In this document: in pieces, positions 45,696 through 60,700 of the stretch
Layout of the letters: every line of letters begins with the position of its first letter
Numbering within the stretch: position 1 is the first letter of the stretch
DNA from: Anoplopoma fimbria
Lineage: Eukaryota; Chordata; Actinopteri; Perciformes; Anoplopomatidae
Reading direction: 5' to 3'
NCBI RefSeq assembly: GCF_027596085.1
Contig: NC_072465.1
Coordinates: 12,142,857-12,206,856, forward strand
DNA length: 64,000 nucleotides
Program-made: the position numbers and the translations under genes
The notes under the pieces: generated by a model
Told to the model about the DNA's origin: nothing
Databases searched by the model: none
The model's input: the letters and a program-made list of their open reading frames with translations, nothing else

Positions 45696-48600
45696 CATTC
45701 AGTAAATATTGTTGTTTTCCCTGCACATAAATTTGGTTAATGAACATTAGAAAGAACGCCACTAATGTGTGGACATGTGATTGTATTCATACTGAATCTA
45801 TCACATCATGAACTTGTTAAGTTGTTTAAGAGTGTGGGTATTAAGATGGAAAAAATTCTGCGAATTTTATAGGAGGAGCTACATTTTAGTGGCTCGTACA
45901 TACCTGCCAAGGTCCAACATATTGTTTACACTATACAGGTGCACTTACAAGTTGGTAATAGAAGGATGCAGATAGGTCCAAACTTTGTAGTAAAACATTT
46001 TTTTCTTAAGTATTTCCTAATTTTTACAAATAAGTAAAATGTTCCAATCCAGTCCTAGGTCCCAATTTATTAAACATCTAAGAATTTTACTTAAACCGGC
46101 CCAGCTATGCCAACACATGAAGGATCATCTTTGATAACAACACACAGGGGGAGAGAGACTTCTTTCTCTCCTCAAGATATTATACTCTATATCTTTACAT
46201 AGACAATAGTTGTTTGATGATATATTAATGCTTCAATGTCGTAGCTGGTATCAAAGGGACATTTTTTTTCCAGGAGTTGGGGGACCAAACCAGAGCTTAA
46301 ACCCCACTGGATGTTCAATAGAAGTAACAGAAAAAAATATTATCACACAAATGATTTCAGAAAATTACATCAAAACCCATATTTTATTTTATGTATAGCA
46401 ATACGATTTACATATTAAATAACACTATCATAGAATGCTTTGATATAGCTTTCAACAAAACAAACAAACAAAAAAAATCATCTTTTTGTCTTATTTCATG
46501 TTACAAAAGAGGAAGGGACAGCCACCTTTCTGAAACAGGTCCATGGTGAGGAAATGACTTTGTGACTTACAAGAGAGAGAGAGCTATTCAATTGCCCACG
46601 CCCAGCAACAGAATCACAGCCTCCAGAGGGCCAAAACCAAAAGCAAAAATAATATTAAGAAGAGGGGATAACATCGTAATATCACAATCACTGCCTGAAC
46701 ATTAATGGAGTGCATGAAGCTCGAAACGGGAATGTGATGATGACCACAAGTTGGACACACAGACACCTGGCTTCCACACAATCCACAATAAACAGCTACA
46801 CCATGAGTGACTTCCAAAGGAGGGAGAAGATTGAAAATATTTGTTATTATAGACCAGACGTGTCAGATTGGAAACAGTGTGAGAGCTTTGTGGTACATGT
46901 TACGTCAAGGTATGGTAAAAGACTTAAGTTTAGGATGGCACCTGTGAAGGACATCCTCTGACACAGTCAATACATACCGTTTCCAGAGAAGGGCTGGGTC
47001 ACAGAGGCAACAAAATATATACAGAATAGCTTAAATATGGGGACAGAAAGAACCGATAGAATGACCATCTGAAGAGCCCGGTCACACCAGAATTTATAAC
47101 ATTGAGATTTAAGAAATCCGGGTCATTTCACTCAATCAGTGCATTCCACATGCAAATCCATGCCGTTATGCAGCTGCATATTGTCCTGACAGTGCTTGGA
47201 GATTGGAGATGCAGAGAGTTCAAAATGAAGTCAATGTTAGCTTGACACACCGTTCAATTCCATATCACTCTGCTCTGTCCGAGCCACGCCGCGTGGTCAG
47301 TCTTGATACAGGTGTATATAGTATTCCCTTGAGTTAACTGCTTTCATGTATTGTCATGTTAGCGATTGTTAGCAAGCCAACGAGTGTAGCAAAGCTACTT
47401 TGACTGACTAGCACTAGCACGCTATCAGCTAGCTAGCATGTTAAAAGTTAGCTCAGCAGTGACAGAAGGCTACTGTAGCTTTTGTCGAGGATGTGCAAAT
47501 TAATACAGATTTGTGGTGTGACCAGGCACTTATGCAAAGTGTGTGTTTCATAAAAGAAAAGAAAGAAAAGCCAAAGAAGAGTTTAGCTCGTATTGCTCCC
47601 ATTTCAAAAGGAGATAACACTGCAAGAGAAGCATACATAGAAAGGCTTTGTATCTGTAATGTTCCTCTGTCTGCTCAGTTTGTCTTTAGATGGATCTCTT
47701 TATCACAAATGATGGTATATAACAATAAATGCATGGGAGGACTGTGATGCTGGGGTTAAAGCAAACAGATACTCAAGAGAGACTTTGAAGCTAATTTCCG
47801 TAAGGACACTGATACAAATACAGATATAGTGTGAGGTGTAGAAAGAGGGGTTGGGCGTCCAGTGAGGGGAGAAGAATCGGCAGAGGAGAGAGAAAAGCTT
47901 GCGCAACATATTTTTCTGCACAGGAAGGATTTCAAGTCTTTGGTAAAAGTTTTTTGAAAAGATCAAAATACATTTGCCCCCCTCGCATTCGACACTTTAT
48001 CTGTTTTGTGCTGTGTGAAAAAAAAATCCTTTCACATTGTCATTCATAATGCAAGACTACAAGTTTTCATTTCACGCCATCGCCGGCACAGAATATCATT
48101 AAAATCAGCGTCTAAATTAGAACATCCCCAATGTCTAAGAAATAAGAATTCGGACTACGCTCTTTGCTTGTAGGCCACAAAACCACAAAAAAATACATCG
48201 CTGGAGAAAAGGGAGTGAGTAACGGAAACTATGTACACAAGGCTTTGGGAGGTTGGAGCGGGTAGTCACACCTCTGTCAGCGAGCACGGATCTGGAACGG
48301 ACCTCCACCTGCTTATACTAGTCAATCACTTTAAAAATACACAGTGGACAAAATTGATAAAAACAACCGCTGATAAAAACAACTGTGTTAGGTAAGACGG
48401 TTTATGTTTCTGTGTATTTATGAACGGTTTATTGAAAAAAGCAACAGTTTGTCAGGCCACATGGTCAATGAGTAGTGTGTATCTTGGCAATTGCTGCCAA
48501 TTAGTTATAATTCAAAGAATAAGACTGTCAGTAATTGTTTTAAAGGTGTATGTCCTGAGTAGAAATAAATGTTACACAGAAAGGGTAAGGTAATCTGAAG

Positions 48601-51562
48601 TATTGAGAGAGAGACTAACATTTTATTGGTTTGGTCTGAGTAATAGAATAAGAGTATATAGGACATTTCCATTCAAACTAACGTAGCAGGATGGTAAGAG
48701 CAGTGGCCATTTTAAAGTCTATTGTTGCCATTGCACACGTTGCAGCAGGCTTACTTCCATACAACCGTTGCGGATTCACTGATTCAACAAACCCCAGAGA
48801 GCAGGAGTGAATGAGTCAAATTTAACAACTCAATGCTTCATCCGCACACCCTAGAAAAGAACATTGCAATCGCCAGATGAGTGACATCTTTGTTCGGCTC
48901 ATTTTCTGTAACCAATGTAGCAATAAAGCATGGTGGAATTAGCAGGCTAACTAGCTAACTAACTAACAGATAGCTGGCTTGTTAGCTAGCTTTCTAATTC
49001 TGATATTCTTTAATGCTACACCGGTAAGAGGAAATTATGAGACCAGCGGGCTGGTGGCCAGCACCAGTGCTGGGTCTAGCGGTCCCTCTGCCTCACTTCC
49101 CATCGCTGCGGAGAAGGACAAACTACCTTTGCTACCTAGCTAACTGTTTAGCCATCCGTCCCCAGCCATGCGTCCGCTCTCTTACCGGTAAGCTGTGACA
49201 ACAATTTACTGTCCCACTGACGTGTGTTGTCACCATAACAACTAACAACAATCGCCTATTTTCTCCTGTACTAGTTAAAATGACCATGAAAAACTGATAA
49301 TAATAACACTAATTCACAGAGCAGTAGGGTTAGAAATGGCAACGAAGTTAAATTAATGACCTGCTTATCGATTACATTTCTTATCAAAGCGTTTCGTTTC
49401 TTGTCATTTATCAAAATAAAAAAGGAAAGCAAAAAATACTTTTACTTTCAACACATTTACAACAATGTGACATGAATGATGAGGCATTAAACTAAATAAA
49501 CCTGTAAATACTCTTGCAAAGCAATATTTGATTACTGAATGTCTTCCACTTTTACTAACTTGACTTGAGACACAATAGCGCTGTTAGTTGATTCTGAGAC
49601 ATTATAACAGTGACTGGGAGCATGAACAATGCTACAGGAAATGCTTTGTCATGGTTGACATATTACTGTATCACTGTTGTCTTTTGTGAAATGTAGCCAC
49701 ACCTGAGCATCAACTTTCATCTACCATTTTGTAAACACTATACATAAGGGCTGGTACAGGCCGTGCAGACGGAAAATGAGAACGTTCCAAATTTCAATGA
49801 AGTCAGGAATAGATAAATCAAAAAAAGAGTTAACAAACTACAGCTCTTCATAACAAACCCTAGTACAGTACATGTAGTCGCTCATTATGAGTAATGACAA
49901 ATTATGGTTGTCAAAGCACTGGTTTTAGACCTCTAGTTTGTGAATAAAGGGAAATCTTCTGGGAAAATCTTTCTCGCCTGATTCTCCAGTCTTACACCAC
50001 ATGCATTATCAAAGATATAATATATCATGTTAAGAACAAGAAGACCCTTTAAAGCAGAAGAAGAGGGTTATTTAGCAGTGTTTACTCTGTCCAGAAAACA
50101 TAAGCACAAATAAAATGAAAAGATAAATACATATGTTAAAATCTCAACCCACTGTGGTGGGACTAGTCGATCTGGACTGGACTTACACTGAGAACTCAAA
50201 GACTGTTTAGAACCCTGTTTCAGATTTCTTAAACCTAACCAACTAGTTGCATAGAGCTTTTTTTGAGTCTGCTGTTCCCCTGCAGATCACACTGATTCAA
50301 CCCTGTAATGACACACACAGGTGCATCTGAGTAACTGAGAGCTCCATATACAGGCCTCTGTGTTCTTAATCCGTGCTTGTCTGTCAGAATGAGCTAATGA
50401 CAGAAAAAACTGAATTTCAAAGAGAGGCAATGTCATATCATTGCATCAGCTGTTGTAGTAAATGTTTCAAATGTAGAATCACTACCGGTGGCGTTTGCAT
50501 GTACAGTATGTGTATGTGTGTGTGTGGGTTCAGATGACATAGCAGCATACAAGAACGTAGAGGACAGAGGGAGTCCGATTCCAGATGGCTGTAAATCAGC
50601 TGTCAGTAGTGGAGTCGTAAATCAACCGGCCTGAGGCGGGAGGCCACAAAGGACATGTACGAAAATCACAAAGTTATTATGATAAGGATATATTTATATA
50701 TGTATACATACAGTATTTCCATATATTAAAAAGCATAATATGAATTATACAAAGAAATAATAATACAATTTCACAGTAGCAGTTATTACACCATGTAAGG
50801 TATTCTGACATGGGTGTGACTCGCTAATAAGAGGGAGAGTGACAAGAAAACAAGGCAAAAAAAAAAAAAGTGAAGAGAAAACTACTTTAAAAACAACAAG
50901 CTAGTCTGTGGCTAAAGGTTCCAAGATCTCTGTTCTTGTGATAAATGAGTGGTAGTGAGTACTATCGATGAGCAGGGCGGAGGAGGTCACGCTGAGCTGA
51001 AGTGAAACAGCATTTTGTCATTGAGGCGGAGAGTTGGTGCCTTCCTCCGTCTACTGCCCTAAATCAACTGGTAGGTGGCAGGCGGAACAATGTCCTTCAC
51101 AGAAGCAGTTGATTTAATAAGGGCCACAGCCAAGGAATGTCAAAAAGAAAAATCAGAGCTTGAGTGGAGAAAAGCCGAGTGAGTCAGCTTTAGTATAGGC
51201 AGTAACACTGACATTATATAGTGCAAACAAGAAAAGACCGAAAAGTGTTTCTCGTTGCCTACTGACGCCATCGTGAAACTCAAAAACGCAGGTGCAAACC
51301 CTTCAGTAGGAGAACATTAAGACATAAAATGGCGAAAAAAATAAATATCAAAAACTTTTTATCAGTGTAAAAAAGTAATCAGGTTATTCATTTTAACCAA
51401 GAGTCTGGCAAAAAGGCCTCGAAAAGTCTTGTTCACAATAGTTCCTTGTCAGTTTACAAAGTGAAGTGCCTCCGTTGTGGGTTCAGAGACCTCGCAGTGG
51501 GCTCGGACCCACAAGACACTCAGCTCAGCACCGCTGAGCTCTTGGCCCCTGAAGGGCCTCTC
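45696..51562. other. Intergenic and probable ptprg 3'UTR
   Basis: No coding exon found. The part adjoining 51562 should be ptprg 3'UTR; its length cannot be set. Short GCTAACTAGCTAACTAACTA-type repeats occur near 48950-48990. Confidence 0.45.
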
Positions 51563-51712
51563 TCAGACCAGTGACTCCATGCTCTCTGCCTGATCAGACT
51601 GGTCGGACATGGACGCCATGGTCCCATTAGTGTCCCTGGTCAGAAAACAGGAGCCATTCTCCTTGGTGCTGACGAGGCTGAGCAGAGCTTTGTAGAGGTA
51701 CTGGTACTGGTC
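51563..51712 (-). CDS. ptprg: ptprg terminal coding exon
   Basis: 150 nt: [20 protein letters not shown], a variable segment, then the diagnostic C-terminus AESMESLV and TGA. Acceptor ctccacag. The 3'UTR would run to lower coordinates from 51562; its end was not identified. Confidence 0.96.
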   Translation of the reverse strand, partial: DQYQYLYKALLSLVSTKENGSCFLTRDTNGTMASMSDQSDQAESMESLV

Positions 51713-54700
51713 CTGTGGAGCCATCACACACAGACAGAGAGGAGAACATGTGAGAACATGAGCCATAACCCGTAGTTATACTGTAGCATAATGCGTTTGC
51801 GTAATGTGAATGTAATGTGCCATTAAGCTTGATACTGTCTTATTACTGACCATGACATCATCCTACCAAACTAGATTTATCTAAGAGATACTGTTTTCTT
51901 CTACCTCTCAGTAAAATCTGAGCGAACTGGCATGTGGAACCAAAAAAAAGACCATGGACCATTCAGTGTCATTCAGTACATTGCAACTTTTCTTTCAACT
52001 TATGAAACATAAAAATCTTTTCACCATGGGTTCCTCCATCATAAAGTGTAGCAAACAAAAACTGTTATGGTTAGTTTTTTACTATATTTATAAAAATCTA
52101 TTTGCAGTAGTCAAACCACTTTTTGTATGAATCATAAAAACATATATTGTGAAAATTAGGAAATACACAATTACTTTTCTCTAAAGTATCTTCAAACAAT
52201 TTGCTTTAAGATTTGACAAATTAATTGCACTACGCTGAAAAGTAATTGATGTACGTATGTTGAGAGTACATTTAAGAAAAATACTATGAAATAACAAATA
52301 TGTGATTGTCTCAGTGCTTCAAACAGAATCAAACCGGCTGAAGTGACTTTGATCAGCTTTGTGTTTCCTGCTGCTTACATTCTCAACCATCAGATCCTTT
52401 CTAAGGTGTATGGTCGGACTCACTATGTCTGTGAAGACCCCTGGCCTCATGAGGTTGATCATCTTGGCCACTTGATAGACGTCGGCGGCTCCATCACTCT
52501 CCAGCTGCTGAGACAGTGTGGTGAGGGCACACAGCATGCCGGCCGACACTGCTCCCAACCTGACGACACACACAGTCAGGGGCCGTGGTTAACGTGCATC
52601 TCCACAATCAAATCATAGAGGCTCTCGGTTCCTCAACATACCACCGATATGGCTACTTTTACAGCTGAAGTGGGGCAGTAAACTCCTGTGGTTATCAAAA
52701 TGAAATCTCTCTTCTGTGTACACCTGACATTTTCTTGAAGGTGTCATCTCAGGAAAAGGTTTATGGAAAGTAACAAAAATGTAGATCTAATGTTTTAAGT
52801 AGACTCAAATGACAGTTTAAAGGAAACCACTAACTGTGTCTACAATTCATGTTACTGAACTTTATCATCAGGTGCCTTCAAATATGGCTTTTTTTGCATC
52901 TCCCGATGTACTTACACAGAAATAGAATTACAGATACAACAGAGAGGGACAAATAAATAAAGGTAAAGAACACAGGGTGAGTAGCGAAAAATAGGTAAAT
53001 ATATACAGTGGGGCAAAAAAGTATTCAGTCAGCCACCAATTGTGCAAGTTCTCCCACTTAAAAAGATGAGAGAGGCCTGAAATTTTCATCATAGGTATAC
53101 CTAAACTATGAGAGACAAAATGAGAAATTCCTGAAAATCACATTGTCTGATTTTTAAAGAATATATTTGCAAATTATGGTGGAAAATAAGTATTTGGTCA
53201 ATAACAAAAGTTCATCTCAATACTTTGTTATATACCCTTTGTTGGCAATGACAGAGGTCAAACGTTTTCTGTAAGTCTTCACAAGCTTTTCACACACTGT
53301 TGCTGGTATTTTGGCCCATTCCTCCATGCAGATCTCCTCTAGAGCAGTGATGTTTTGGGGCTGTCGCTGGGCAACACGGACTTTCAACTCCCTCCACAGA
53401 TGTTCTATGGGGTTGAGATCTGGAGACTGGCTAGGCCACTCCAGGACCTTGAAATGCTTCTTACGAAGCCACTCCTTCGTTGCCCGGGCGGTGTGTTTGG
53501 GATCATTGTCATGCTGAAAGACCCAGCCACGTTTCATCTTCAATGCCCTTGCTGATGGAAGGAGGTTTTCACTCAAAATCTCACGATACATGGCCCCATT
53601 CATTCTTTCCTTTACACGGATCAGTCGTCCTGGTCCCCTTGCAGAAAAACAGCCCCAAAGCATGATGTTTCCACCCCCATGCTTCACAGTAGGTATGGTG
53701 TTCTTTGGATGCAACTCGGCATTCTTTCTCCTCCAAACACGACGAGTTGAGTTTTTACCAAAAAGTTCTATTTTGGTTTCATCTGACCATATGACATTCT
53801 CCCAATCCTCTTCTGGATCATCCAAATGCTCTCTAGCAAACTTCAGACGGGCCTGGACATGTACTGGCTTAAGCAGGGGGACACGTCTGGCACTGCAGGA
53901 TTTGAGTCCCTGGCGGCGTAGTGTGTTACTGATGGTAGCCTTTGTTACTTTGGTCCCAGCTCTCTGCAGGTCATTCACTAGGTCCCCCGTGTGGTTCTGG
54001 GATTTTTGTTCACCGTTCTTGTGATCATTTTGGCCCCACGGGGTGAGATCTTGCGTGGAGCCCCAGATCGAGGGAGATTATCAGTGGTCTTGTATGTCTT
54101 CCATTTTCTAATAATTGCTCCCACAGTTGATTTCTTCACACCAAGCTGCTTACCTATTGCAGATTCAGTCTTCCCAGCCTGGTGCAGGTCTACAATTTTG
54201 TTTCTGGTGTCCTTTGACAGCTCTTTGGTCTTGGCCATAGTGGAGTTTGGAGTGTGACTGTTTGAGGTTGTGGACAGGTGTCTTTTATACTGATAACAAG
54301 TTCAAACAGGTGCCATTAATACAGGTAACGAGTGGAGGACAGAGGAGCCTCTTAAAGAAGAAGTTACAGGTCTGTGAGAGCCAGAAATCTTGCTTGTTTG
54401 TAGGTGACCAAATACTTATTTTACCGAGGAATTTACCAATTAATTCATTAGAAATCCTACAATGTGATTTCCTGGATTCTTCCCCCCATTCTGTCTCTCA
54501 TAGTTGAAGTGTACCTATGATGAAAATTACAGGCGTCTCTCATCTTTTTAAGTGGGAGAACTTGCACAATTGGTGGCTGACTAAATACTTTTTGCCCCAC
54601 TGTACCTATATATATATAACTTACAGTATATAGAGGTGCTATGAATTTGGAGAAAAAAACCCCTGTTATGTTCACAGAAGGCTGAGGAGTACTGACAGTT

Positions 54701-57700
54701 GCTTTATGTCTGATTATTGTCATTGCATCTCAACCACCCAACATATACTGCCCAGCTCATGGCCCTGTTTATGACTTTCCGGTTTCTTAGATTTACAGTA
54801 TGGCCATTTGCAGGATTTGAACCAAATTTTTCTCATTATGTCTCCTCTGATCCATCAAATCCTTTGGCTACAAGAAAATCTCTGAAAAATCCTGATTTGG
54901 GGGGCAGTGAAGACCTTTACAACTCAGCATTTGAGTTGTCCTCGACAGCAGCTCAGCCGGGGACTGAAGACCCTCACAGACTCAGGAAACCTCCTCTGAG
55001 ATTAAAGCTTTATTAGCAAGTGAATCCACCTGAGGACGACAGCTCCGCCAGGCATGAGGCTCCCTGGAGGACGCCTCCACAACGTAAAGGGTCTCCTCTT
55101 CCATTAGCAGCCCTGTCAGCAGCGCAGCGGAAACTCCTGCTAACAACCCACGCCTGGCTGGATAATGAGAGTGCAGACAATTAGGATGGGCCCCTAACTG
55201 ACAGTCTCTTAGGTGCTGCAAGCCGGCCCCGCACCATGGCAACCGCAGGAAGTGCTCAATTAGTCACTTTTCTTCTTGAAGATGCGACAAGCAATCTTCA
55301 TTATTCTAATGAATAAACATGAGCAGAGCTGCTGGATTAGAGCGTCGTTCAGGACCACTAATGTGTGTCAATACTGAAGACACTTTCATTACGTTTAATT
55401 GGGCAGTTTCCTGGGGTACCTGTGAGGGGAATCGGGGGGTTGGAGGGGCTGTCACTTGCTGTTGAGAAGTAAAACAACATGTTTCTTTCCTCAATACACT
55501 TGCAGGATAGTCAGTCTGCCAGTGTCTCTATCAGCCGGTCGGGCGATTACAGTTTATGCTCATAGACCAAAAAATATATACAGCTTGGAGTGGAAATAAT
55601 GGAACTACCTAATATTGGGGAAAACAACCACATTATTAAAAAAAACTATATGTTATGATATTCAATAGAATGGGAGTAATAGGGATTAAATCCTGCAGTG
55701 ATTTCATTTTAATGTACTGAGTGTAAAAGATAGCATTACTGACTAAAAGACTAAATCCCATAGGGAAAAAGGTAATCTGATTTTACTTCCCTTGACTCAA
55801 ATATGTATTGACACTTTTATTTCAGAAGCATCGGCCCTTTTCTCTGGTCGATGCATTAAGACTGAAATTAGTGCAAACACAAATTGCTTCCTCGTGAATC
55901 TTTAACTGGATGGAATTCCTCTTTGCAGGAAAACATTGTGCACCTGTAACAAAGTGCAATCAATAAAACACGGTTGTTTTTAATGGAAGGGTTTTCTGTG
56001 GTGTTAAATGTGTTCTAATTATTATCATGCCACCTGGGGAAGTCAAAGCTTCTTAACACAGCCACCAGACGATGTTTGAACAGAATGGCTTTCAACATCA
56101 CCACAGCACTTTGTCACGTCACACTTTTAACCTCATGTTATTCGGATACATCCTCATTTTTACATTTCCTTGCTGGTCCTAAATTGCTCAGTTGTCTGTC
56201 TCTCTGTGGAGTGTTATTCTTAATTTAGTTGAAGGGGTTTGTGGGTAAATTAGAAGCCAGCAGGTGTTAAGCTCTTGTGCTAAATTTAATAGGAGACAAT
56301 GGCAGCTTGATTGTAAAAGGCCAGGAGAGACTTTGTCCTTTTTTTAATGTCACTTCTTCAGATGTGTGGGAGCAGTTCATTTGAAGTTTTACTGCATGTC
56401 CCTGGAAAATGCTTATAATACAAAATAAGACAAGACAATGCATAAACGAGCCACATATATTGTAATAATAAACTGGACCCATTGACGTACAGTGTTGTTT
56501 TTCCCCGTAGCTTTTCAAATTCCCTCTACCTTGTTTGAAATAAGCTGAGTATTAATGTGTTGAGAGAGAATATGAGTAGATCAAATGTGTGACTGACTCA
56601 TCATGGATGATGGTTGGTCCATCGCGGCTGGCTGCCTCCTCTTTAATGACGTTGATGAGCTCGAAGGTGCTGCTGATGGGCGCGTCTGGCTTCGGCCACT
56701 TGGGACACTGAAAGTGACGAACCTCTAAAACGTAGTCATCCTGGTGGACAGACAGAGAGACAGACGAAGGTAAGATAAAAGATGATTGGTTTAGAACAGT
56801 TCTATTCAACTCATCCATGTTACTTCTGCTTTAAAACAAAACAATGAGATTGAGACCTTCTGTTTCTGAAAGGGCCATAATAAGTATTGGTTTAAAAAAA
56901 AAAAAAAAAAAAGAATCTTTTTCAATTAATTTATCTTTTCATAAGGACAATGAACATGAATTAACATTTCTGTAAATGTGATAGTGTTCACATGTTGCGT
57001 CTGACACACGTGGAAAACACCAGCCATGCCACTTTCACCCCATTTAAGGAGCTTGTTTGGTGTCACTCCTACTATTACTAAGCAACCCCAACTTCTCAGT
57101 TGCGGTAATTATAAAAAAAAGTCTCACTAACTGAACAAAAAAAAAAAGCCAAACAAAAAGATACATAGATTTCCAGCATTGCAAATCCCTCACAGTAACT
57201 TAACTGCTCCCTTTGTCTCTGACAGTTTGAATAGCCTTTCAACCGGATGTTGTGATGTCATTGGATGAAAAAGATGAAGCAAGTAAAATAGTCCGTTGAA
57301 AGATATTTACGGAGGTAAGCAGATATATCTGCCGGCTATGATTGGTTGTTCCACGTGACATTTGGTGCCCGACGCAACGTTCCAAAAGTTGAACTCATTC
57401 TATCTCGGGGCACAGCTGTCGCTCCCTGACTAATAGGAGCTTGGGAACACATTTGAACAAAGGACTTCTCAAATCTGAGGGAACTTGGCTCTCAAGTTAA
57501 ATTTACACACAAGCAATAAAAAACCTTAGAGTTAGCAGCTTTGGAAATAGTGAGTGAGCAGGGAAAGTCCTGTTTCTTGTGTAAATCTACAGACCCAGTT
57601 CCTCTGGAGGCTCAAAACATCCATCACACAGCATTCTGTCCTCAAACGCTCCAAAACCTGCACTGCATTTATGCATATTCACTCTAAAATCTGGATTTGC

Positions 57701-60700
57701 AGGCTTCTCCTCTCATCACCCACTAGCCCAACCTCAACCGTCACTGTGTTACTGAGTAGTGGACAGAGACGAGGTTAAGCGTGTTGTTTTTCCTGTTCTT
57801 CGAACCGGCCGCAGCTTTAAAAGCTTTATGTGTACTACTTCTATCTGTGCACAAACTATTTTATTTCACATCAACGCAACGAGATGACTATATGTATGAG
57901 GCCTTTTATTTTTCTGTTATATGAGTGTGTTAGTGTGCTCATACTCATAAGTACAGTTCAATCACTATGACCGAGTCACCTGTGTAGCTTCCAGGATGAA
58001 GTCGTGGATGCTGATCTGCTCCTCGTTGGACAGACAGAGTTGGTCTTTACTGATGAGGGTGACAGTGAACGCCTCGCAGTTCATGGCCTCCTCCCGACTG
58101 GGCCAGTACACAAACTCATCCTCTGCCTGCAGGAGAGCACAGAGACTGTTCAACCTGTGTCACAGGATACAGTTTCTGTAGTGTATCTTTTGTTATCAAA
58201 AATATATAGTACTGAGGAAAAAGGCGATAAAGTTACGACAACAATAAAAGGAAAAACACACACATGTCAACGGTTGTCTTGCAGTCCCCTGTTTTATGAA
58301 AAGACCTCTTGTTGCTTCACACCTCTGACGTTATAAACCACGAGTCATTGAACCTGCAGTAGTTGGATGTTCTACCATTCATGCAGATTATTTGTCTCAG
58401 GCTGATATTATCAAGGGAATCCCATGTTCAAGACTTGCTGAATGCCCTGGAATATGTTGATCTTAGCTGTGTTCCATTCTTTTAAATACAGGCTTGTTCA
58501 AGGTTACACCAGACGAGGCAAGGTTCCAACTAGTTAAAGTGACCTACTGTATGACTGGCAATAGTCAAAGCCTGTCTGCAAAGGCTGTACTGCTAGTCTT
58601 AAACTAATGAAAGCTTCTTTCTTTGTTTCATGCAGCTCAGTCCAGAGCTACCGATGGCTTTATACAACTTTCTTAATTTGCAGCGTCCTCCCTTCTTCTG
58701 TAAACAGACTTCGATTTGTAAATTCAGTGATGTTCCCCTTAGAGCTACTAGAAGTTGCTTCTGCATTCCCTCTCTTCTGATTTTAGTGTTTGTGTATATT
58801 GCCTGATGTATGCATTTGCCAAATTCATATTTAGCCAAACCGATCATTGTCTCGTGCCTAAATGACTGTGGCACAGGAAACCACTGCGGCTCGTAGGTTT
58901 GTAGTACATTTCTACCAACTCCGCAAGTTTTTAAAATCCCTACAACACCAGGTAACAGTCCTGCAGAACCCACAGGACACAGGATCAACAGGCAGACGTC
59001 AGCCTACAGTCTGCATTGAACATGTGTGTGTGTGTGTGTTTGTGTTTGTGTTGGGGGGATGAATGCCATGTGTGTGTGTGTGTTTGTGTTTGTGTTAGGG
59101 GGGATGAATGTACTGTATGTTTAACTCCTGCCTCATAAAAGTCAGGTCCCTGTGAGACGACATGTGTGTGTGTGATGCATAATACCTTAAACACAGGCTG
59201 AGAAGGCATGCACATGCTTGTCAAAGTGGCAGGTGGCACTAACCACAGTGTGTGTGTAGGTGTGTGTGCCTGTGTGTTTCATACCAGTCCATGGTTGGCA
59301 GGCAGCATAACAATAATTTGTGCATTGTGGTCCCAGATCATTCTCCAGAAGTCTTTAGTTGTGTGGGGCAGAGGATGCTGGGTAATGATGAATTCATTAC
59401 TCCGATAGTAACCCTTTAAAAACAAACAAACAACAACAACAGGTTAGTGGGAGAGTGATGCCACATTCAGTCACTTTAAACAGTGAAAACACATTCTATT
59501 AGGGTTACTAATCACCAGCTCATCTTCAGAGACTCATCTGCAGTCAGGATTTGGTTACAAATTTAAGGACTTAAAAGTGCTTTGAGGGTTGAATCTAATG
59601 AGTGCTGAGCTGCTGTTATCTGAGCTATGAGTTCACACTCTACATGAACAACAAGGTGGTGACCTCACCTTAAAGCACATGGCAACTTAACCACCTGCTT
59701 TTTTTTACAGGCTTTTGGGTTTAAGGCTGCTCTCAACTTCTCAGTTATGCTTTAAAGTGGAACTCCACATCTTTACCATCAAGGTCAGTAACTACGCAGC
59801 TGTTTGAAAAATATATTTTGTGCTTCTGGAGGAGCTTTTCTTCAACTCTGAGGAAATGTCATGAAATCATCTGGGTTGTCTCAGCCAAGCTTCAGAATTC
59901 GAAGTTTTAATGAAAGTGTTGTATTACAAAGTGGGTCATGCAGTTGAGGTCTCTATGGTTACTAGAAGCAATACACGACCAGTAACCCAAGTTATTGCTG
60001 TAGATCTCAGATCTGTATATCAATATGTCTAATACCAAAGTGGACTCACAACTAAAAGGAGAAAAACTCAGCCTCATCTGCTTTGATTTAGACCTTTCTT
60101 ATCTACATCTGTCTCTTGCAAGCCCCAAAACTTTTTGGAAGTGCAACAGGGAATTAATAAAAAACCCTTTTAAAAGGTACAGTCCCTGGTTTTCTTATAT
60201 AGCAACCATAAATCATCTCATTCCTCAAACGTAAAGCGGAAATGATTAAGATTTCAGTCCTGGTTTAGCAGTCTGGACTTGTGTGCATAGTTCAATAAAG
60301 AGGAAAACTGTAATACAAAAATAATGTAAAAAATGATTTAATTTTTCATCTATATTGCAATACTTTCATCAGTGGGTCAAAGGCTAAATCACCATTGTGT
60401 TACATCCTTCTGCAATAGACCGTGACTCAACAGTCATTCATTTAAAGGAACTCTTCCAGACTGCCACTTTAATGATGAGCAGTGTGGAGCTATCATCATC
60501 ATGAGCTGCCAGGTCATTTGGGGATTTGAGCCTCACTATAGAAAAGTGATATAACCAAGCCAGTGATACTGACTGAGTGTATTTGGACTTGTTAACCTGT
60601 AAACTGCTCTGAGGGAATCGCAAAAGGAGAAAGGAAAGATCAATGATTGACAGAAGAGGAGGAGGTGCTCACCATGATGTAAGAGGCGTTAATGTAATCA

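Noticed and set aside
46710..46961. 83-codon plus-strand ORF
   Set aside because: No similarity, no splice-consistent neighbours and ordinary composition; most likely chance.
47493..47747. 84-codon plus-strand ORF rich in Lys and Cys
   Set aside because: No recognisable domain; starts and stops are consistent with chance in AT-rich DNA.
53311..54257. Plus-strand frames of 60-144 codons
   Set aside because: They are antisense shadows of the Tc1 transposase on the minus strand.
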